From Valencia hispanica (lineage: Eukaryota > Chordata > Actinopteri > Cyprinodontiformes > Valenciidae), in NCBI GenBank assembly GCA_963556495.2, contig OY747702.1, positions 53,779,286-53,843,285 on the forward strand: a DNA stretch of 64,000 nucleotides, read 5' to 3'. Numbering within the stretch: the stretch's first letter is position 1; each line of letters begins with the position of its first letter. Both the position numbers and the translations under genes were made by a program. The notes under the pieces were generated by a model. The model was not told where the DNA came from, ran no database searches, and worked only from the letters and a program-made list of their open reading frames with translations. Below are positions 1 to 11,892 of this stretch, in pieces.

Positions 1-545
1 AGAGACTAGGAGTCCCAGGCGAAACAGCGCAGGGCCGACCGCACCCCCCAAGAGAAGAACAGATGGAAGCCCCAGGGGAACATTCAGCAGCTATAATGCA
101 GAGGTCCGGGAGGCCGCAGGAAGGAGCCCATGGGCTCCGCTGGCAACCGGCTACGCCTGGGTGGCCTGGTCCAGGACCCGGGGACCAGGGGCGTCCCATC
201 CCCCAGCAGGGTCCCGACCAGGGACCGGTTGACAGGGGGCCGCAGCCGGCCCCCAGACAGCCCCCGCCGCCAATACCCCAGCCCCCCCACTCCGGGGCGC
301 AACAGCCATAGCGGACGGACGGCTCCTGCAGGCCACGCCCAGCCAGCACCCGGACACCAAGATCTACCAGCTCCCGGGCCCAGATCCTGCCCCACGCAGA
401 GCGCCGAGACCAGGCACCCAACCAAGGCCAGACAAACCCACCAATGAAATGACCAGGCATGGAACCCACAGAACAGGCAGTGGAAAGCGCCAGGTCCATC
501 CCCCGCTGGGCCACTTAACGGCACCATCCAACAATCCAAAACGGG
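1..545. other. GC-rich, C-tract-rich block, unassigned
   Basis: This segment is far richer in G and C than the rest of the window, with many CCCC and GGGG runs and proline-rich readings in every frame. The boundary with ordinary AT-rich DNA near 545 is abrupt. Overlapping ORFs exist on both strands, but they are proline- and glycine-rich low-complexity readings with no recognised domain, so I do not call a gene. It could be the 5' region of a GC-rich retroelement or a CpG island cut by the window edge. Bases 546-699 show nothing. Confidence 0.4.
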
Positions 546-699
546 CAAAGATGCACCAAAAAAATCCTTCATTCACACTATTACCTGAAATAGTTATTAC
601 ATGTTCAACAACCAGCCTGGCTGTGCTGGTCTTTATAATGAAAAAGAAACGTCACACTGTTTCTAAAGGAAAAGGGATTCTGTGACCTTAAACTATTTG

Positions 700-1390
700 A
701 AATTTTTGGCAACGTGGAGTCAATACTTTTTTGGCACCTGCTTGCTACAGTTATAGCTGCAAGTCTTTTTGGGTACAACTCTTAACAGCTTTACACATGT
801 TAACACTGATTTTTTGCCCATTCTTCTTTTCAAGATGTCTTAAACTTCCTCAGACTCGATTGAGATTATTTCTGGGCCTTACGTTTCAAGTTTTGTCTCA
901 GATCTTTAGTTGGATCTTGCACATGAATGTTATTTGATCTGAACTGCTCCATAGCTCTGGCTGAATGCTTAGGGTCATTGTTTTTGCTGGAAGATGAACC
1001 TCTGCCACACTCCTAAGGCTTGGTGCCCGTAGTAGGTTTTCTTCTAGGATTGGCCTGTATTTATATCCATTCATCTACCCATCTACTCTGAACAAATTCT
1101 CTGGCATAGCTGAAAAAGATCAACCCCGCAGCATTATACTGCTACCACCATATTTCACTATGGTGTTGGCATGTCAGTGCAGTTTTGGGTTTCTACCACT
1201 TTTAGTATTTTGTATGTTGGCCAGAAAGTTTAAATTTGGTCTGATTTGACCAGAGAACTTTCTTCCACATGTTTGCTGTTTCCTCAACATGGCTTTTCAT
1301 TTTTGGCTTTCGTGTTGCTACGTTTCCGTTAAGGCTAGGTTTGGGGAGTACTCAATTAAGTGTTGTTTTAATTGTTGTAGAACCCCCCAG
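700..1390 (-). pseudogene. Tc1-like transposase relic
   Basis: Read on the minus strand, this stretch follows the transposase of the better-preserved Tc1 copy at 4118-4810 almost block by block. Shared plus-strand landmarks are the tail end near 740 (gctgcaagtctttttgggta), the tract near 960-1000 (aatgcttagggtcattgttt) and the tract near 1135 (ctgctaccaccatatttcac). The reading frame is destroyed by many substitutions and small indels, so it is an old dead copy. Terminal repeats are not clear. Confidence 0.8.
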
Positions 1391-2225
1391 AGTTACCCTG
1401 GGCTTCCCCCCTTCTTCTGTGATTAATGCTAGACACGAGCTTTGCAGCTCGGCAAGGTCCACCCAAATCTGGTTGTCTAACCAATGAGAGAGCTGGTTAC
1501 ATTCGAGGAGCAGCTGTGATTGGTTGAACTTAGTTTTCAGTGTGCTCAGGGACCAGGAGGGTCACTCGAATGCTAAAAGGAGAGGGTAAACCATTTAGGA
1601 AATGCAATTGCAAAAAGGATTTGAAAATGAGAGCCGGAAAGACAAAACGGATGTAGAAAAGTGAATAATTTTTTTAAATGTATGAAAAGGAAAGATATTT
1701 ACAATCTCATTTATTAATTGTGTTATTTAATTCTCCATTTTGAAATAGGATTTGAAAAACATTTTCAAATGACAGTATTTAATAATCAAATAATAAATAC
1801 AATTTGCAATTCCTCTTTAGTATTTCAATTTAAAATGTGTAATTACAAAATGCTTTTCAAATTTGTCTTTTTTTGTATTGATTAATTGTTGAATTTGAAA
1901 TGATATTTAGCAATCTATATAATTTTAATTCACAACTAAGCACTCATCGTCAAAATGTTGTATTGCTTTTCCAATGACCCCCGTAGTTCTCCATAGTCAT
2001 GTCGGTTTGGTACGCACATGCACCAAAGAAATACTGCTGTTTTCAATCTGAACACATGCAGAATGTTTATGTGAGGAACGCAGAGCGCAGTGCAGCAGTC
2101 TGCAGCACAACTTTAAAAAATGACACCAAAACAAAACAGAAAGGACTCCCAGCTGTCACTAAACTCTGCTACTCTGGAACATTAATGGTTTCTCAAAGGC
2201 TACAGTAGAAAAAGAAAGATGGACT
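1391..2225. other. No gene seen
   Basis: AT-rich noncoding DNA, probably npm1 intron or upstream sequence. It has poly-A/T-rich tracts around 1670-1930. Short ORFs look random. Confidence 0.6.
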
Positions 2226-3300
2226 GAACCAGAACAATAATCGCTTTTGCATTGTAGGAACCATTTGGAGTTCCTATAATCTTTTCGGGAACCAGTCCGT
2301 TTTTTGGCATGTTTGGGTATATAGTAACTAGGGACTACAGCTCTCAGTTCCTATAACCATTTTAGCTCCTTCTCCGAGGCAGGGTCTTTTATGAGTCCCA
2401 TAGGAACTCACATACGTAGGTGTTTGGTTATTGGTAAAACTGACAAGCTACCCCCCTTGCTTAATATGCGCTTCTCATGGCCCCGCAATTTTTAAAATGT
2501 CCCACAGCAGTTGTGAAGGCGTGCAACGGGGCAGAAAATATTTCGCCACAATAAGCGGTCAATTGGAAAAGGCAGGGATTTACCACACTGCTAAGCAGTG
2601 CATGGAGAAAATGAAAAAACTCAAACAGGACTACAAAAAAATCTAGTACCATAGTCGCCAGAGTGGGACAAACAGAAAAACGAGTGGTTCGACATATTGG
2701 GCCACCAACCTGCCTACTTGGGCAAAAGTAAAATATCGTCTGAAATGTTTCCTTATATACAATCAGCCCATGTTTAATATGTCACACGTCCACCTCCTTT
2801 TTCTGTGGCGGCCTGCTTTCCTTTCTTCCTCCATGAAACAAAGAAATGTTGTATGTCTCTAGATTCTTCGTGCCCATACGCTTTCTGTGTGCTCTTCCAG
2901 TCCCAATGTTAGATGCCTAATTTGATTGCCCATTGCATGAACGCGATTGCCTCTGAGGTCTCCACACTCAGTTGTGTTGTTTATTTTTCTTTTTCTTCTG
3001 CTTTGTAGTGTTAGGGCGGTTGGCAAACAACAATTTGGTGCATTACTGCCACCAACGGGCTTTGAGTGTGGAACGGAGTTTGTGTTGTTTCTGTTCACTT
3101 TTCGCGGGTTGTTTGTTTTGCTGCTGGATGTGGCGCTAAAGTAACACGTCACTGTCGCAGACGGTTGCATCACAAATGGTCCCTATCAAGGTCCCCACTC
3201 AAAAAAACTCAAAATGGAAAAGTCCCCATGGGGAAGGGCGGTTCCTATAACTAAACCCGAGGCGGGTAGTTCTCAGAGCATTCCTAGGACTGGTATGTCA
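2226..3300 (+). mobile_element. Decayed Harbinger-like DNA transposon, probable
   Basis: The region carries a relic of a Myb/SANT-like DNA-binding domain (2500-2725), a type of second ORF common in PIF/Harbinger-group elements. Similar short motifs (ttcctataa) lie in opposite contexts near both ends, at about 2268 and 3243. No transposase core was found and exact ends and target duplication are not resolved. Confidence 0.45.
2500..2725 (+). pseudogene. Myb/SANT-like domain relic
   Basis: The frame up to the TAG at 2644-2646 reads a helix-rich segment including GRKYFATIS, AGIYHTAKQC and MKKLKQDYKKI. This is the third-helix-plus-KLKxxYKK pattern of Myb/SANT-like (Myb_DNA-bind_4) proteins. Beyond the stop another frame keeps the expected continuation, with QSGTNRK-like and GHQPA-like pieces. 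The stop and frame change show it is inactive. The domain would bind DNA for a transposon or a domesticated regulator; the former is favoured by the surroundings. Family assignment is by eye. Confidence 0.55.
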
Positions 3301-3900
3301 GAATGCGACTATTTTCACAGGGTTTATGCAGGCCATTAAAAAGCATTAAAAGTCATTAAATAGATTTAGCAAAAATTAAAGTTTTCAGTTGCATTAAAAA
3401 GCATTAAATCTGATTCTGTTAAGCATTAAAAAAAAATTCTGTAGTTTTCATGAAAAATACTTATATAATTATAATCAGTGATTTGCTGTTAAACTGTGTA
3501 TTTGCTTACAAAGGTTTTAGGCAGGTGTGAAAGAATGCTGTAAACAAAGAATGCGTTCAAAAATCTAAGTGTTAATCATTTATTTTCATCAATCAACAAA
3601 AAGCAATGAATGAACAAAAGAGAAATCTAAATCAAGTCAATATTTGTGACGTTGCAAGCGGAGGTGCTCTATTTTCTGAACACTGCTGTGCAGCACTACA
3701 AAAACGCATCCATTGAAGGTGTTTCTAAGTTGTTCAAGCAATCTTCCTGGATTTAAAAAATAGCCAAATGTTTCACATGTGGAAAGGACAAAACTAGCTC
3801 AATGATTATAGTGGCAACTCAGAAATTACATTTAGGCTACCTCAAGTTGCATTCAAATGCATGGAATTTCCAGACTTTTTCTTTAATATACATATATATA

Positions 3901-4110
3901 CAGTGGCTTGCAAAAGTATTCGGCCCCCTTGAACTTTTCCACATTTTGTCACATTACAGCCACAAACATGAATCAATTTTATTGGAATTCCATGTGAAAG
4001 ACCAATACAAAGTGGTGTACACGTGAGAGGTGGAACGAAAATCATACATGATTCCAATTTTTTTTTACAAATAAATAACTGAAAAGTGGGGTGTGCGTAA
4101 TTATTCAGCC
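3901..4110 (+). repeat. Left terminal inverted repeat of the Tc1 element
   Basis: Pairs with 5279-5487 in reverse complement. The innermost shared motif is gtgtgcgtaattattcagcc. Confidence 0.9.
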
Positions 4111-4117
4111 TCCTGAG

Positions 4118-5118
4118 TCAATACTTTGTAGAACCACCTTGTGCTGCAATTCCAGCTGCCAGTCTTTTAGGGTATGTCTCTACCAGCTTTGCACATCTAG
4201 AGAGTGAAATTCTTGCCCATTCTTCTTTGCAAAACAACTCCAGCTCAGTCAGATTAGATGGACAGCATTTGTGAACATCAGTTTTCAGATATTGCCACAG
4301 ATTCTCGATTGGATTTAGATCTGGACTTTGACTGGGCCATTCTAACACATGGATATGTTTTGTTTTAAACCATTCCATTGTTGCCCTGGCTTTATGTTTA
4401 GGGTCGTTGTCCTGCTGGAAGGTGAACCTCCGCCCCAGTCTCAAGTCTTTTGCAGACTCCAAGAGGTTTTCTTCCAAGATTCCCCTGTATTTGGCTCCAT
4501 CCATCTTCCTATCAACTCTGACCGGCTTCCCTGTCCCTGCTGAAGAGAAGCACCCCCAGAGCATGATGCTGCCACCACCATATTTGACAGTGGGGATGGT
4601 GTGTTCAGAGTGATGTGCAGTGTTAGTTTTCCGCCACACATAGCGTTTTCCATTTTGGTCTCATCTGACGAGAGCACCTTCTTCCACATGTTTGCTGTGT
4701 CCCCCACATGGCTTGTGGCAAACTGCAAACGGGACTTTTTATGGTTTTCTTTTAACAATGGCTTTCTTCTTCCCACTCTTCCATAAAGGCCAACTTTGTG
4801 CAGTACACGACTAATAGTTGTCCTATGGACAGATTCCCCCACCTGAGCTGAAGATCTCTGCAGCTCGTCCAGAGTCACCATGGGCCTCTTGGCTGCATTT
4901 CTGATCAGCGCTCTCCTTGTTCGGCCTGTGAGTTTAGGTGGACGGCCTTGTCTTGGTAGGTTTACAGTTGTGCCATACTCCTTCCATTTCTGAATGATCG
5001 CTTGAACAGCGCTCCGTGGGATGTTCAAGGCTTGGGAAATCTTTTTGTAGCCTAAGCCTGCTTTAAATTTCTCAATAACTTTATCCTTGACCTGTCTGGT
5101 GTGTTCTTTGGACTTCAT
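4118..5118 (-). pseudogene. Tc1-like DDE transposase with one frameshift
   Basis: The minus-strand ATG at 5118 opens a frame with the bipartite paired-like helix-turn-helix region (about residues 1-110), including an AT-hook-like RQGRPPKL, then the first catalytic Asp in SDETK. Between about 4640 and 4658 the frame shifts. The second frame runs to 4118 and holds WRKTN, GGGSIMLWGC, the second catalytic Asp in FQQDNDPKH and the catalytic Glu in SPDLNPIENLW. Apart from the frameshift the enzyme is about the usual length (near 330-340 residues) with all three DDE residues present. The lesion lies between the SDETK and WRK motifs, where related proteins have a few more residues, so a small deletion is the likely cause. 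Confidence 0.9.
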
Positions 5119-5278
5119 GGTGTTGTTGCTCCCAACATTCTCTTAGACAACCTCTGAGGCCGTCACAGGGCAGCTGTATTTGTACTGACATTAGATTACA
5201 CACAGGTGCACTCTATTTAGTCATTAGCACTCATCAGGCAATGTCTATGGGCAACTGACTGCACTCAGACCAAAGGGG

Positions 5279-5487
5279 GCTGAATAATTACGCACACCCC
5301 ACTTTTCAGTTATTTATTTGTAAAAAATGTTTGGAATCATGTATGATTTTCGTTCCACTTCTCACGTGTACACCACTTTGTATTGGTCTTTCACGTGGAA
5401 TTCCAATAAAATTGATTCATGTTTGTGGCTGTAATGTGACAAAATGTGGAAAAGTTAAAGGGGGCCGAATACTTTTGCAAGCCACTG
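5279..5487 (-). repeat. Right terminal inverted repeat of the Tc1 element
   Basis: Reverse-complement partner of 3901-4110, ending at the TA target dinucleotide at 5488. Confidence 0.9.
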
Positions 5488-5601
5488 TATATTCATGGGT
5501 TATACTAGGTGCTTTTGATGGCATACATTTTTTTTTAAAATGGCACTAAAGGGGCATTAAAAAGCATTAAATCAGATTAGCTGATTGCTGCAGAAACCCT
5601 G

Positions 5602-6689
5602 TATCAGCGAACGCATCATTCAACAGCAATAAGGTCAATAACACGCTCTGCACTGAACTGAATTACTCACCTGAAACAATGTCAAGCTGAATGTAAACAT
5701 CACTGATACTAGAGAAAAACCAGCTGACGTCCACATGACGCCCAGTAGTGTCCAATCAGCCCAAACTCCTTATTTTGTAAAAAACACAAGTCAGCAGAAT
5801 CCCCATTAATGAGGAGGGATTTTCCCAACTGCTCCCCTTGCTGCAGTCAAGTGCAGCTGGGAGACTAGGCTGTCGAAATATCCAAACAACTCTAAACATG
5901 TTTTGTTCTCAAATATGGGCAAAGTACTGTAGTATGTAAACATGTCTAAATATTGATACTGACTGTTTTCAATGGGTTGTATTGCTTTTTGCTCTGGCTT
6001 TGTCTGCTTGTACTGTTTTTCTTTTATTTATTTTTTAAATTAAATCAAATCTCCAGTCAGTTCTATACTTTCAATTTTCTTAAGTTATAGAACTTAATAC
6101 AATCAAATTAATTTCAGGAATTGAGAGAAAGGAATTTATGAAAAAAGGTTCTTTGTTTAATGCTGTTCAAAGTAAAAAAATAAAAAAGTCATAAGCACAT
6201 TTGTATTTATTTTTCTTGAGTAAAGTGAACTGGAAACATACCATGCCATGACTTAAAAACCCTAAATATGTACCGAACCGTGATTTTTTGTACCGTTACA
6301 TCCCAAGCATTTATTGTAAAGAAATTTGTATCTACACATAAAAACAAAAGTTGTACGTTCTGCTACTTTGAGCGTGAAGTGTTGCTTTTAAATTATTTAT
6401 GTAATGCCTTATGGCTGTTCAGTCATTGCAGGGAATTACACTTCTATTCTGCTCTAAGGTAAATACATGTAATTGGCAGACAGCGGTTGGTGCTTAGTAA
6501 ATGCAGGTACTTGCTTTGGCTATTACAAGGTAATTACACACCAGTGTAAACCTGACTGGAAGGCCTGTATAGCAGAGAACAATGACAGGTTATTGGGTTA
6601 CTAAGTAGCTGATCACAGAGAAAATACTAAGCATGTTTAGCATTTTCTGTTCTGTTTTAATCTGCTCCTGCAGATTTTCTTTGTACTTA
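5602..6689. other. No gene seen
   Basis: AT-rich noncoding DNA. The only recognisable item is a hAT-type terminus at 6269-6304. Confidence 0.6.
6269..6304 (-). repeat. hAT-type terminal sequence
   Basis: Reads in reverse as tgggatgtaacggtacaaaa followed by a cggttcggtac motif. This resembles the GGGTGTAACGGTAC termini of Zaphod-like hAT elements. The opposite end was not found. Confidence 0.45.
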
Positions 6690-7560
6690 CTAATTCAAAT
6701 CAAATCAAGGCCTGGCAGCCTGTTCCAGAGGTGAGGGCAATAACACTGGAAAGACGACTCACCATGAGTGTGTGTCCTGACTTTTGGGGCGACAAGGAGA
6801 CGGCTGCCAGAGGAGTGCAGAGACCGCGAAGGTTTATATGGTAAAAGCAGTTCAGAGAGATAAGAAGGCCCAAGACCATTAAGACAATTAAAAACCATTA
6901 AATGAACCTTAAAATCGATCCTAAAATGTACGGGGAGCCAATGCAATGAATTTAAGACGTGTTATGTGTTCCCGCCTCCTGTTCTTAGTCAGGACACGTG
7001 CTGCTGAATTTTGTAGTAGTTGTAAACCTGAGATACTCTTTTTGGGAAGACCAGAAATCAGGGCATTACAGTAATCAACCCTACTGGTGATAAAAGCATG
7101 CATCAGGGTCTCCGTGTTGGCTAGAGAGAGAATGGGGCGGACTCTGGCAATGTTCTTTAGTTGATTAAAAACCTGTTTTAGTAATGTTTTTAATATTTTT
7201 CCGCTCAGAGTCAAAAGTCACGCCCAGGTTCTTCACTTGTAAAGAAGGATTAAAAGACTGATCATAGTTTTGGTAAAAGTTTCTCTCTCTGAGCCTCAGG
7301 ACCGATGACTAAAACTCCAGTTTTGTCCTGGTTGGAGAAAGTTTTCTGGCATTCAGGATTTAATGTCTAAAATGCAGTTAAAAAGTGCATCTATTGGCCG
7401 TGTGTCATCGGGAGACATGGAGATGTATAACTGTGTAATTGATCTGGCCGAAAGTTTATTTTGTGGAATGTTTAAATCTACAGGATTGACTTTAGTCTTA
7501 TCTTTCAAGCAATGAATGAGGAAAAAATGCTGGGTTGCATCACGACAAAAGAACACGGCT
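6690..7560 (-). pseudogene. L2-clade LINE reverse transcriptase fragment
   Basis: Minus-strand readings give the C-terminal half of an L2-type ORF2. Pieces are TDMSPDDTRPIDALF (just after the catalytic YADD position, which is degraded here), then ANTETLMHAFITSRVDYCNA and LLQNSAARVLT, then HWLPVHFRIDFK. Several frames are needed, so it is a 5'-truncated dead copy. Its sequence differs from the L2 copies at 21-26 kb and 48-51 kb and represents another subfamily. It ends about 220 bp upstream of an npm1 exon. Confidence 0.85.
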
Positions 7561-7782
7561 CAGGAAATTCCCAAATGCATCAAGGCCTTATATTTGGTTA
7601 TATGATAATTGTTTTGCCTGTTTCTTTTAATAAAAGATACTTTATAATCAATACTGAGGGATTCAGATCTGTATTTTTGTATATATAGCCATATATATCG
7701 GGCAAACCTCAATGGCAAACTCTGCAGGTTTAAGCTCCAAGATGTCTTCAAGATGTGTTATCTGAGATGTTTGTTTTTCTAG

Positions 7783-7881
7783 AGCCCAGAGTCTACGCCT
7801 AATAAGCCCAACAAGATGCCTGTGAAACAAAATGGACCCACAGAAAAATCCTCCGGCTCTGCAGCAAAACCCCAGAATAAG
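7783..7881 (+). CDS. npm1: Nucleophosmin, linker exon
   Basis: A 99-nt exon, phase 0 on both sides, preceded by a tttgtttttctag acceptor and followed by a gtatgt donor. It encodes 33 residues beginning SPESTPNKPNKMPVKQNG, a basic, Ser/Pro/Lys-rich segment that fits the flexible linker between the acidic tracts and the C-terminal nucleic-acid-binding domain of NPM1. On its own it would be hard to name; its assignment rests on phase, composition and the unmistakable downstream exons. NPM1 is a nucleolar histone and ribosome-assembly chaperone. The next coding exon is 19.5 kb away across a transposon-packed intron. Earlier exons are not in the window. Confidence 0.75.
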
Positions 7882-8084
7882 GTATGTGACTGTGTTTCCT
7901 ATTCTTTGTTACAGGTAATCAAAAATAGTGCTTGATATTAGACACAAAATTTTTGCTTTGCTTGGAAGAGAGATTAACAAATGAGACTGTTTCGCATTCT
8001 TAAATTTAAATTAAGGACATTAATTAATGCATGACCAGATTAGAGACTTAAATCAGGATTAGTCTTGAGTGTTAAAGAATAAAG

Positions 8085-8155
8085 GCAACTGGACTTCTCT
8101 TGTTATCTTAAAGACGTTTCACATGTCATCCAAAACTCTTCTTCACTTCTGAAAC
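8085..8155. repeat. Possible dispersed teleost repeat fragment
   Basis: Contains aaaggcaactggacttctct followed by aagacgtttcacatgtcatcc, a phrase I recognise as a common repeat motif in fish genomes, possibly from a Penelope-like element. Assignment is from recall only. Confidence 0.3.
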
Positions 8156-8568
8156 TTGGCCTTTATTTTTTAACTCTGAAGACTACAATATGCTGGATGA
8201 CTGAGAATCTACACCAACATAAATTAGGATTAGTTTAAGAATTACAACCGTTATAGCAATCACAACTCTTTACTCAATGAAAGCCATCAGTTTTATATGG
8301 AGGCAAAATAGACAATGTGCCATTTAAAAAAAATATCCGACACAAAGACGGACAGACTGGGATTTGAAAATCAGCGCTTAAATATCTCAAAAAGGCCCAC
8401 TACTCTAAACTTCTTTGAAAAGCAGATTATATCTCACTAACTTCTTTTGCACACTTCGAAGAAAAGCACCCTGTCACAAGATACTTATTTTCAAAATAAA
8501 TTACACCTTTTTCATCTTGGAGTGGAGGAAACATCTCTGATTAAGTTTCAGAAGTGCTAAATTGGAAC

Positions 8569-8595
8569 AAATTATTTATTTATTTATTTATTTAT
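8569..8595. repeat. (TTTA)n microsatellite
   Basis: About six tandem ttta units, slightly imperfect at the ends. Confidence 0.9.
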
Positions 8596-9589
8596 CGTAA
8601 AAATATATATAATTAGCAAAAATGCAATAAGGATCCTTTCTATAATTGATTCTTATTTAGAAATGGAGCAGAGGGGATGTCACACTGTGTGTATGAGAGA
8701 GCAGTGTTACACAGCTGTGTAGTTACAACGGGATTTCATCTTTACTCAAAAAAAAAAAAAACATGATCCCACAGGTGACATTTAGAACTTTTTATAGGAG
8801 TGTACATTAACATCTAGCAGGATTAGCAAGGTTAGCATTAGTAAGAGCAGTTAAGAGTCGGTTGACCTTGACTGTAGCTGCAAGATTTTCCAAAGACCGC
8901 CAACATTTCATCCAGCATATTCTACGACAGATAGAAGAGGAATAAAGCAGTGACTTTGCTCTAATGCATTCAGCCTTCATGCTATTTGCCTCCTGTTTGT
9001 TTATGTTCTATATTTTTACCCCATTTAGGGTTATTTTTTTCCTTCCATGGCTAATTTCTATTCTGAAATCTATCCAGTTTCCATTAATTGAAGTATCCAA
9101 ACCGATTGATGTCCTGTCTTATTTATTTGAAACCACAAATCAAGCCAACAAACGACCAAAATATGCTTCATAATCACTTCAAGGTCATACTTTCAATGAA
9201 AGTTAAAGAAAATGTGCATTGGCAATTTAAATATAATATAGGGTGACCCTGTTTTGATTTCCAATAGAAGAGGACATTTCCTTCGTGTTTCATGCTTAAA
9301 GCTACACTTGTGCTGATGTCTGGTAAACATGGGCTGCAGCTTGGGGACAACGCCCCGGACAGCACTGAAAATGTGGAGGTATCCGGGGGAAAAAAGATGT
9401 TGCTGCTAACATGATACACAACAAAGATGCTTCTTTCATAACTAAAGTGCAAAATATTTGCTATTTTTTGTAAATCTCGCACTGCATGGTTGAAACACTA
9501 GCTCAACCCATGATGTTTTGCCAGTCCGTCACCTAAATATGTCCGTGTGGCAGGCCGGGCTTTTATGTTTTTCTCATTTAATTATAAAG

Positions 9590-9685
9590 AAAAATTATCG
9601 ATTTTTCAACACTTTTGAATCGCTATGGATTTTGCACGTTTCACATCGCAATTAATCGATTTATGGTGAATTGGCACACCCCTAA
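9590..9685 (-). repeat. hAT-type terminal sequence
   Basis: Ends cacacccctaa; in reverse this reads ttaggggtgtgcca, with a subterminal ATCGATTAATTGCGAT-like tract. This is typical of ends of fish hAT elements. The partner end was not identified. The rest of 7882-11387 shows no gene. Confidence 0.45.
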
Positions 9686-11892
9686 TGTTTAGTTTTCAGT
9701 TTTTGACCAGTCAGGTATAAAATTGTCCTTTTCCTTTCTCCAGCTGATTTCTTGGTGCATTTTACAAAACAGTAAACACCTTTGATGGTATTTTAATGTT
9801 TTGCTACAACTGTAGAAGAAAGAAATTAGTCCAAACTAAAATGTCATAAAAGAGACTTTTTCCTGTTGAACATGTAGCTACTTTTGTCTGGTTTGAAGAC
9901 ATTTTTTATGCCAGCACTGTATTGTACTGTACAGTACTATACCACATCTTTCTTGCAGCTATTATTTGTGCATTTTAAATGTGTTTCAGAAAAAGTTTTT
10001 ACGGAAAATCATTTGCGAAAAAAAAAAAAAAAAACTACAAAAAGTCTGTTTTTTTTGTATGTTTACATCATTCAGTTGAAAATAACTCACATTCACAATT
10101 TAAAGAATGCAGAGGGGAAAAAAACTTGGAGAGCCTTTCCATTCCGAAGCATAGGAATGCGATAAAGGCAACGTTACAATTAGTTCAAGCTGATAGTTAA
10201 TTTCTTGGATAGAATGTCTCCTCTTAAAACCAACAGCTTGAACTCTGTCTCTGTTTGAGCAAACACACATGACCTCTACACAAGTTTTCTCGGGGCCGGA
10301 TTTAAAGCTGCGACCCCTTGGCTTGACCCCGCTGTGTTAGGTTGCAACCACCTTTGATGCTCTTCACCCCTCTTCAGCTCACGCACACAGCAGCAAAAAC
10401 AAACTAAGCAGCTTTTCCTGCTTGTTTAAACATTTCACAAATCATGTTACTGTGGAGGACAAAAAGAAAACAGTACTTGGACAGACACTGTTTAGATAAG
10501 GCTTTATGTGTTGGCATGGCGATGCCAGCACATAACACATCATAACACATAGCTGTGTCTGTGCTAAGATACCTTAGATGAAATGCGCATCATCCTTAGC
10601 TAACTTGCACACTTATGGCACATGAGGAACCTGTGATTTGTTGTCTGAGTTTGTGGCGGAAGGTTTGGTGATTGCTGTCATGATAAATGTTCAGCCACGC
10701 TGTTGCGAAACTCCTGAGGGCAGATTGAGGCCACCAAATTCTGCACACCTTGGTTCTTGCATCACTCGTGGTGTTTAGCCGATTTGTGACCCAGCTTGAT
10801 CAAACCTTCCCAGCGCTTTTCTAACTCCTATCCCATCTCGACCATTTCACAACAGTTCCCGCGCTACAGCCTCTTCACACCCCTCACTTCCTGGACACAC
10901 CTTCTCCCAATTGCTCTCATTACCAGCGTTTGATGTCTGGTGCAGCTTGCGCTTCCAGATGCCCCTGAGGAGCGAGGAGGCAGGCGCGGGTGTCTGTTTC
11001 CCCCCTTTCCTAAATGCAGGTGACTGGTCATTAGATTGGCTTGTCAGATCTGTTGCCAGCACCGCAGTTCTCACCTCTCGCAGCTCAGCGTGCAGCGGCA
11101 CCTTTGCTGTGTAACCGGCTCGGCATGAGAACCAGCTAACTCGAGTTCTGCTGATTTGAGGCAACCTAATCTCCCAGCTTGTGTTTTGTGGGTTTGGAGA
11201 AGTTGATGCCTTCAAGCACACGTCACGGTCATAAAACTCTTAATCACTTCACTTAGCGGTATCCCAGAAGGCAGTGAGTCATTGTTTCAGCGAATGATTG
11301 ACATGCACTTGCAGCAGGTGCGTTATTTCTTTCTTTCAGGACGTGTTTCTCTTATGTTTAAATGGCAAACCTAAAGACTTGCATACACAGCACCTTGCAA
11401 AAGTATTCATCCCCCTTGAAATCTTAATGCAATTTATTGGCATTTTGTATGACAGAGCAACACAAAGCAGGGCATACTTGTGAAAAAAAAGCTTAAAGGT
11501 TTGGCGTCCAAATCTATTCAACCCCATTTATTTACTCTGATACCCCTAAATAACCGCTAATTAACTTCAGAAGTCACCTAATTAGTTAAAAGGAGCACGC
11601 ATGCATTTATTTGGATTTAGTCCCCCTTAAAGCTGCTATGGCAAATCAAGCTAGCTTAAAGCATTGTTTTCATGCCTCCTAACAATGTTCTAACATAGTA
11701 TAGCTATAAATATTTTGTGAAGGCTCAAAAAAAAGGGAAAAAAATAATTAGGTGGTTCTGTCGCATTTGTCTAAAAACCTCAGCCAATAACATGGCTCAG
11801 TCCGAAGTCACGATATGACGATCCGGCTCTCTGTCTCACCGGACAAGCTCACTTCCGCATTTATGTGTCTCTTCCACTCATTACGCGCCTAG

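Larger units (their letters stand above)
3901..5487 (-). mobile_element. Nearly complete Tc1-like transposon
   Basis: A 1587-bp element bounded by TA on both sides (3899-3900 and 5488-5489). The ends are inverted repeats of about 209 bp, 3901-4110 and 5279-5487, beginning cagtggcttgcaaaagtatt, and they look highly similar along their length. The transposase lies between them on the minus strand and is close to full length apart from one frameshift. It is the youngest-looking Tc1 in the window. Tc1 elements move by cut and paste using a DDE transposase that binds the terminal repeats. Confidence 0.93.
3318..5601. mobile_element. hAT-like non-autonomous element, host of a Tc1 insertion
   Basis: The left end starts cagggtttatgcag and the right end finishes ctgcagaaaccctg, which form inverted terminal repeats. 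Both ends are followed inward by matching subterminal motifs (cattaaaaagcattaaat). The CAGGG terminus is typical of fish hAT elements. No transposase of its own is visible. The flanks (3310-3317 and 5602-5609) do not form a convincing 8-bp duplication. The Tc1 at 3901-5487 lies inside, so the true hAT element is only about 0.7 kb. Confidence 0.65.

Noticed and set aside
84..572. 162-codon minus ORF and overlapping plus ORFs in the GC-rich block
   Set aside because: Pro/Gly/Trp-rich readings in every frame, caused by base composition; no domain or splice context.
10847..11221. 124-codon minus ORF
   Set aside because: No recognisable domain; it lies inside the npm1 intron with no matching splice partners found.
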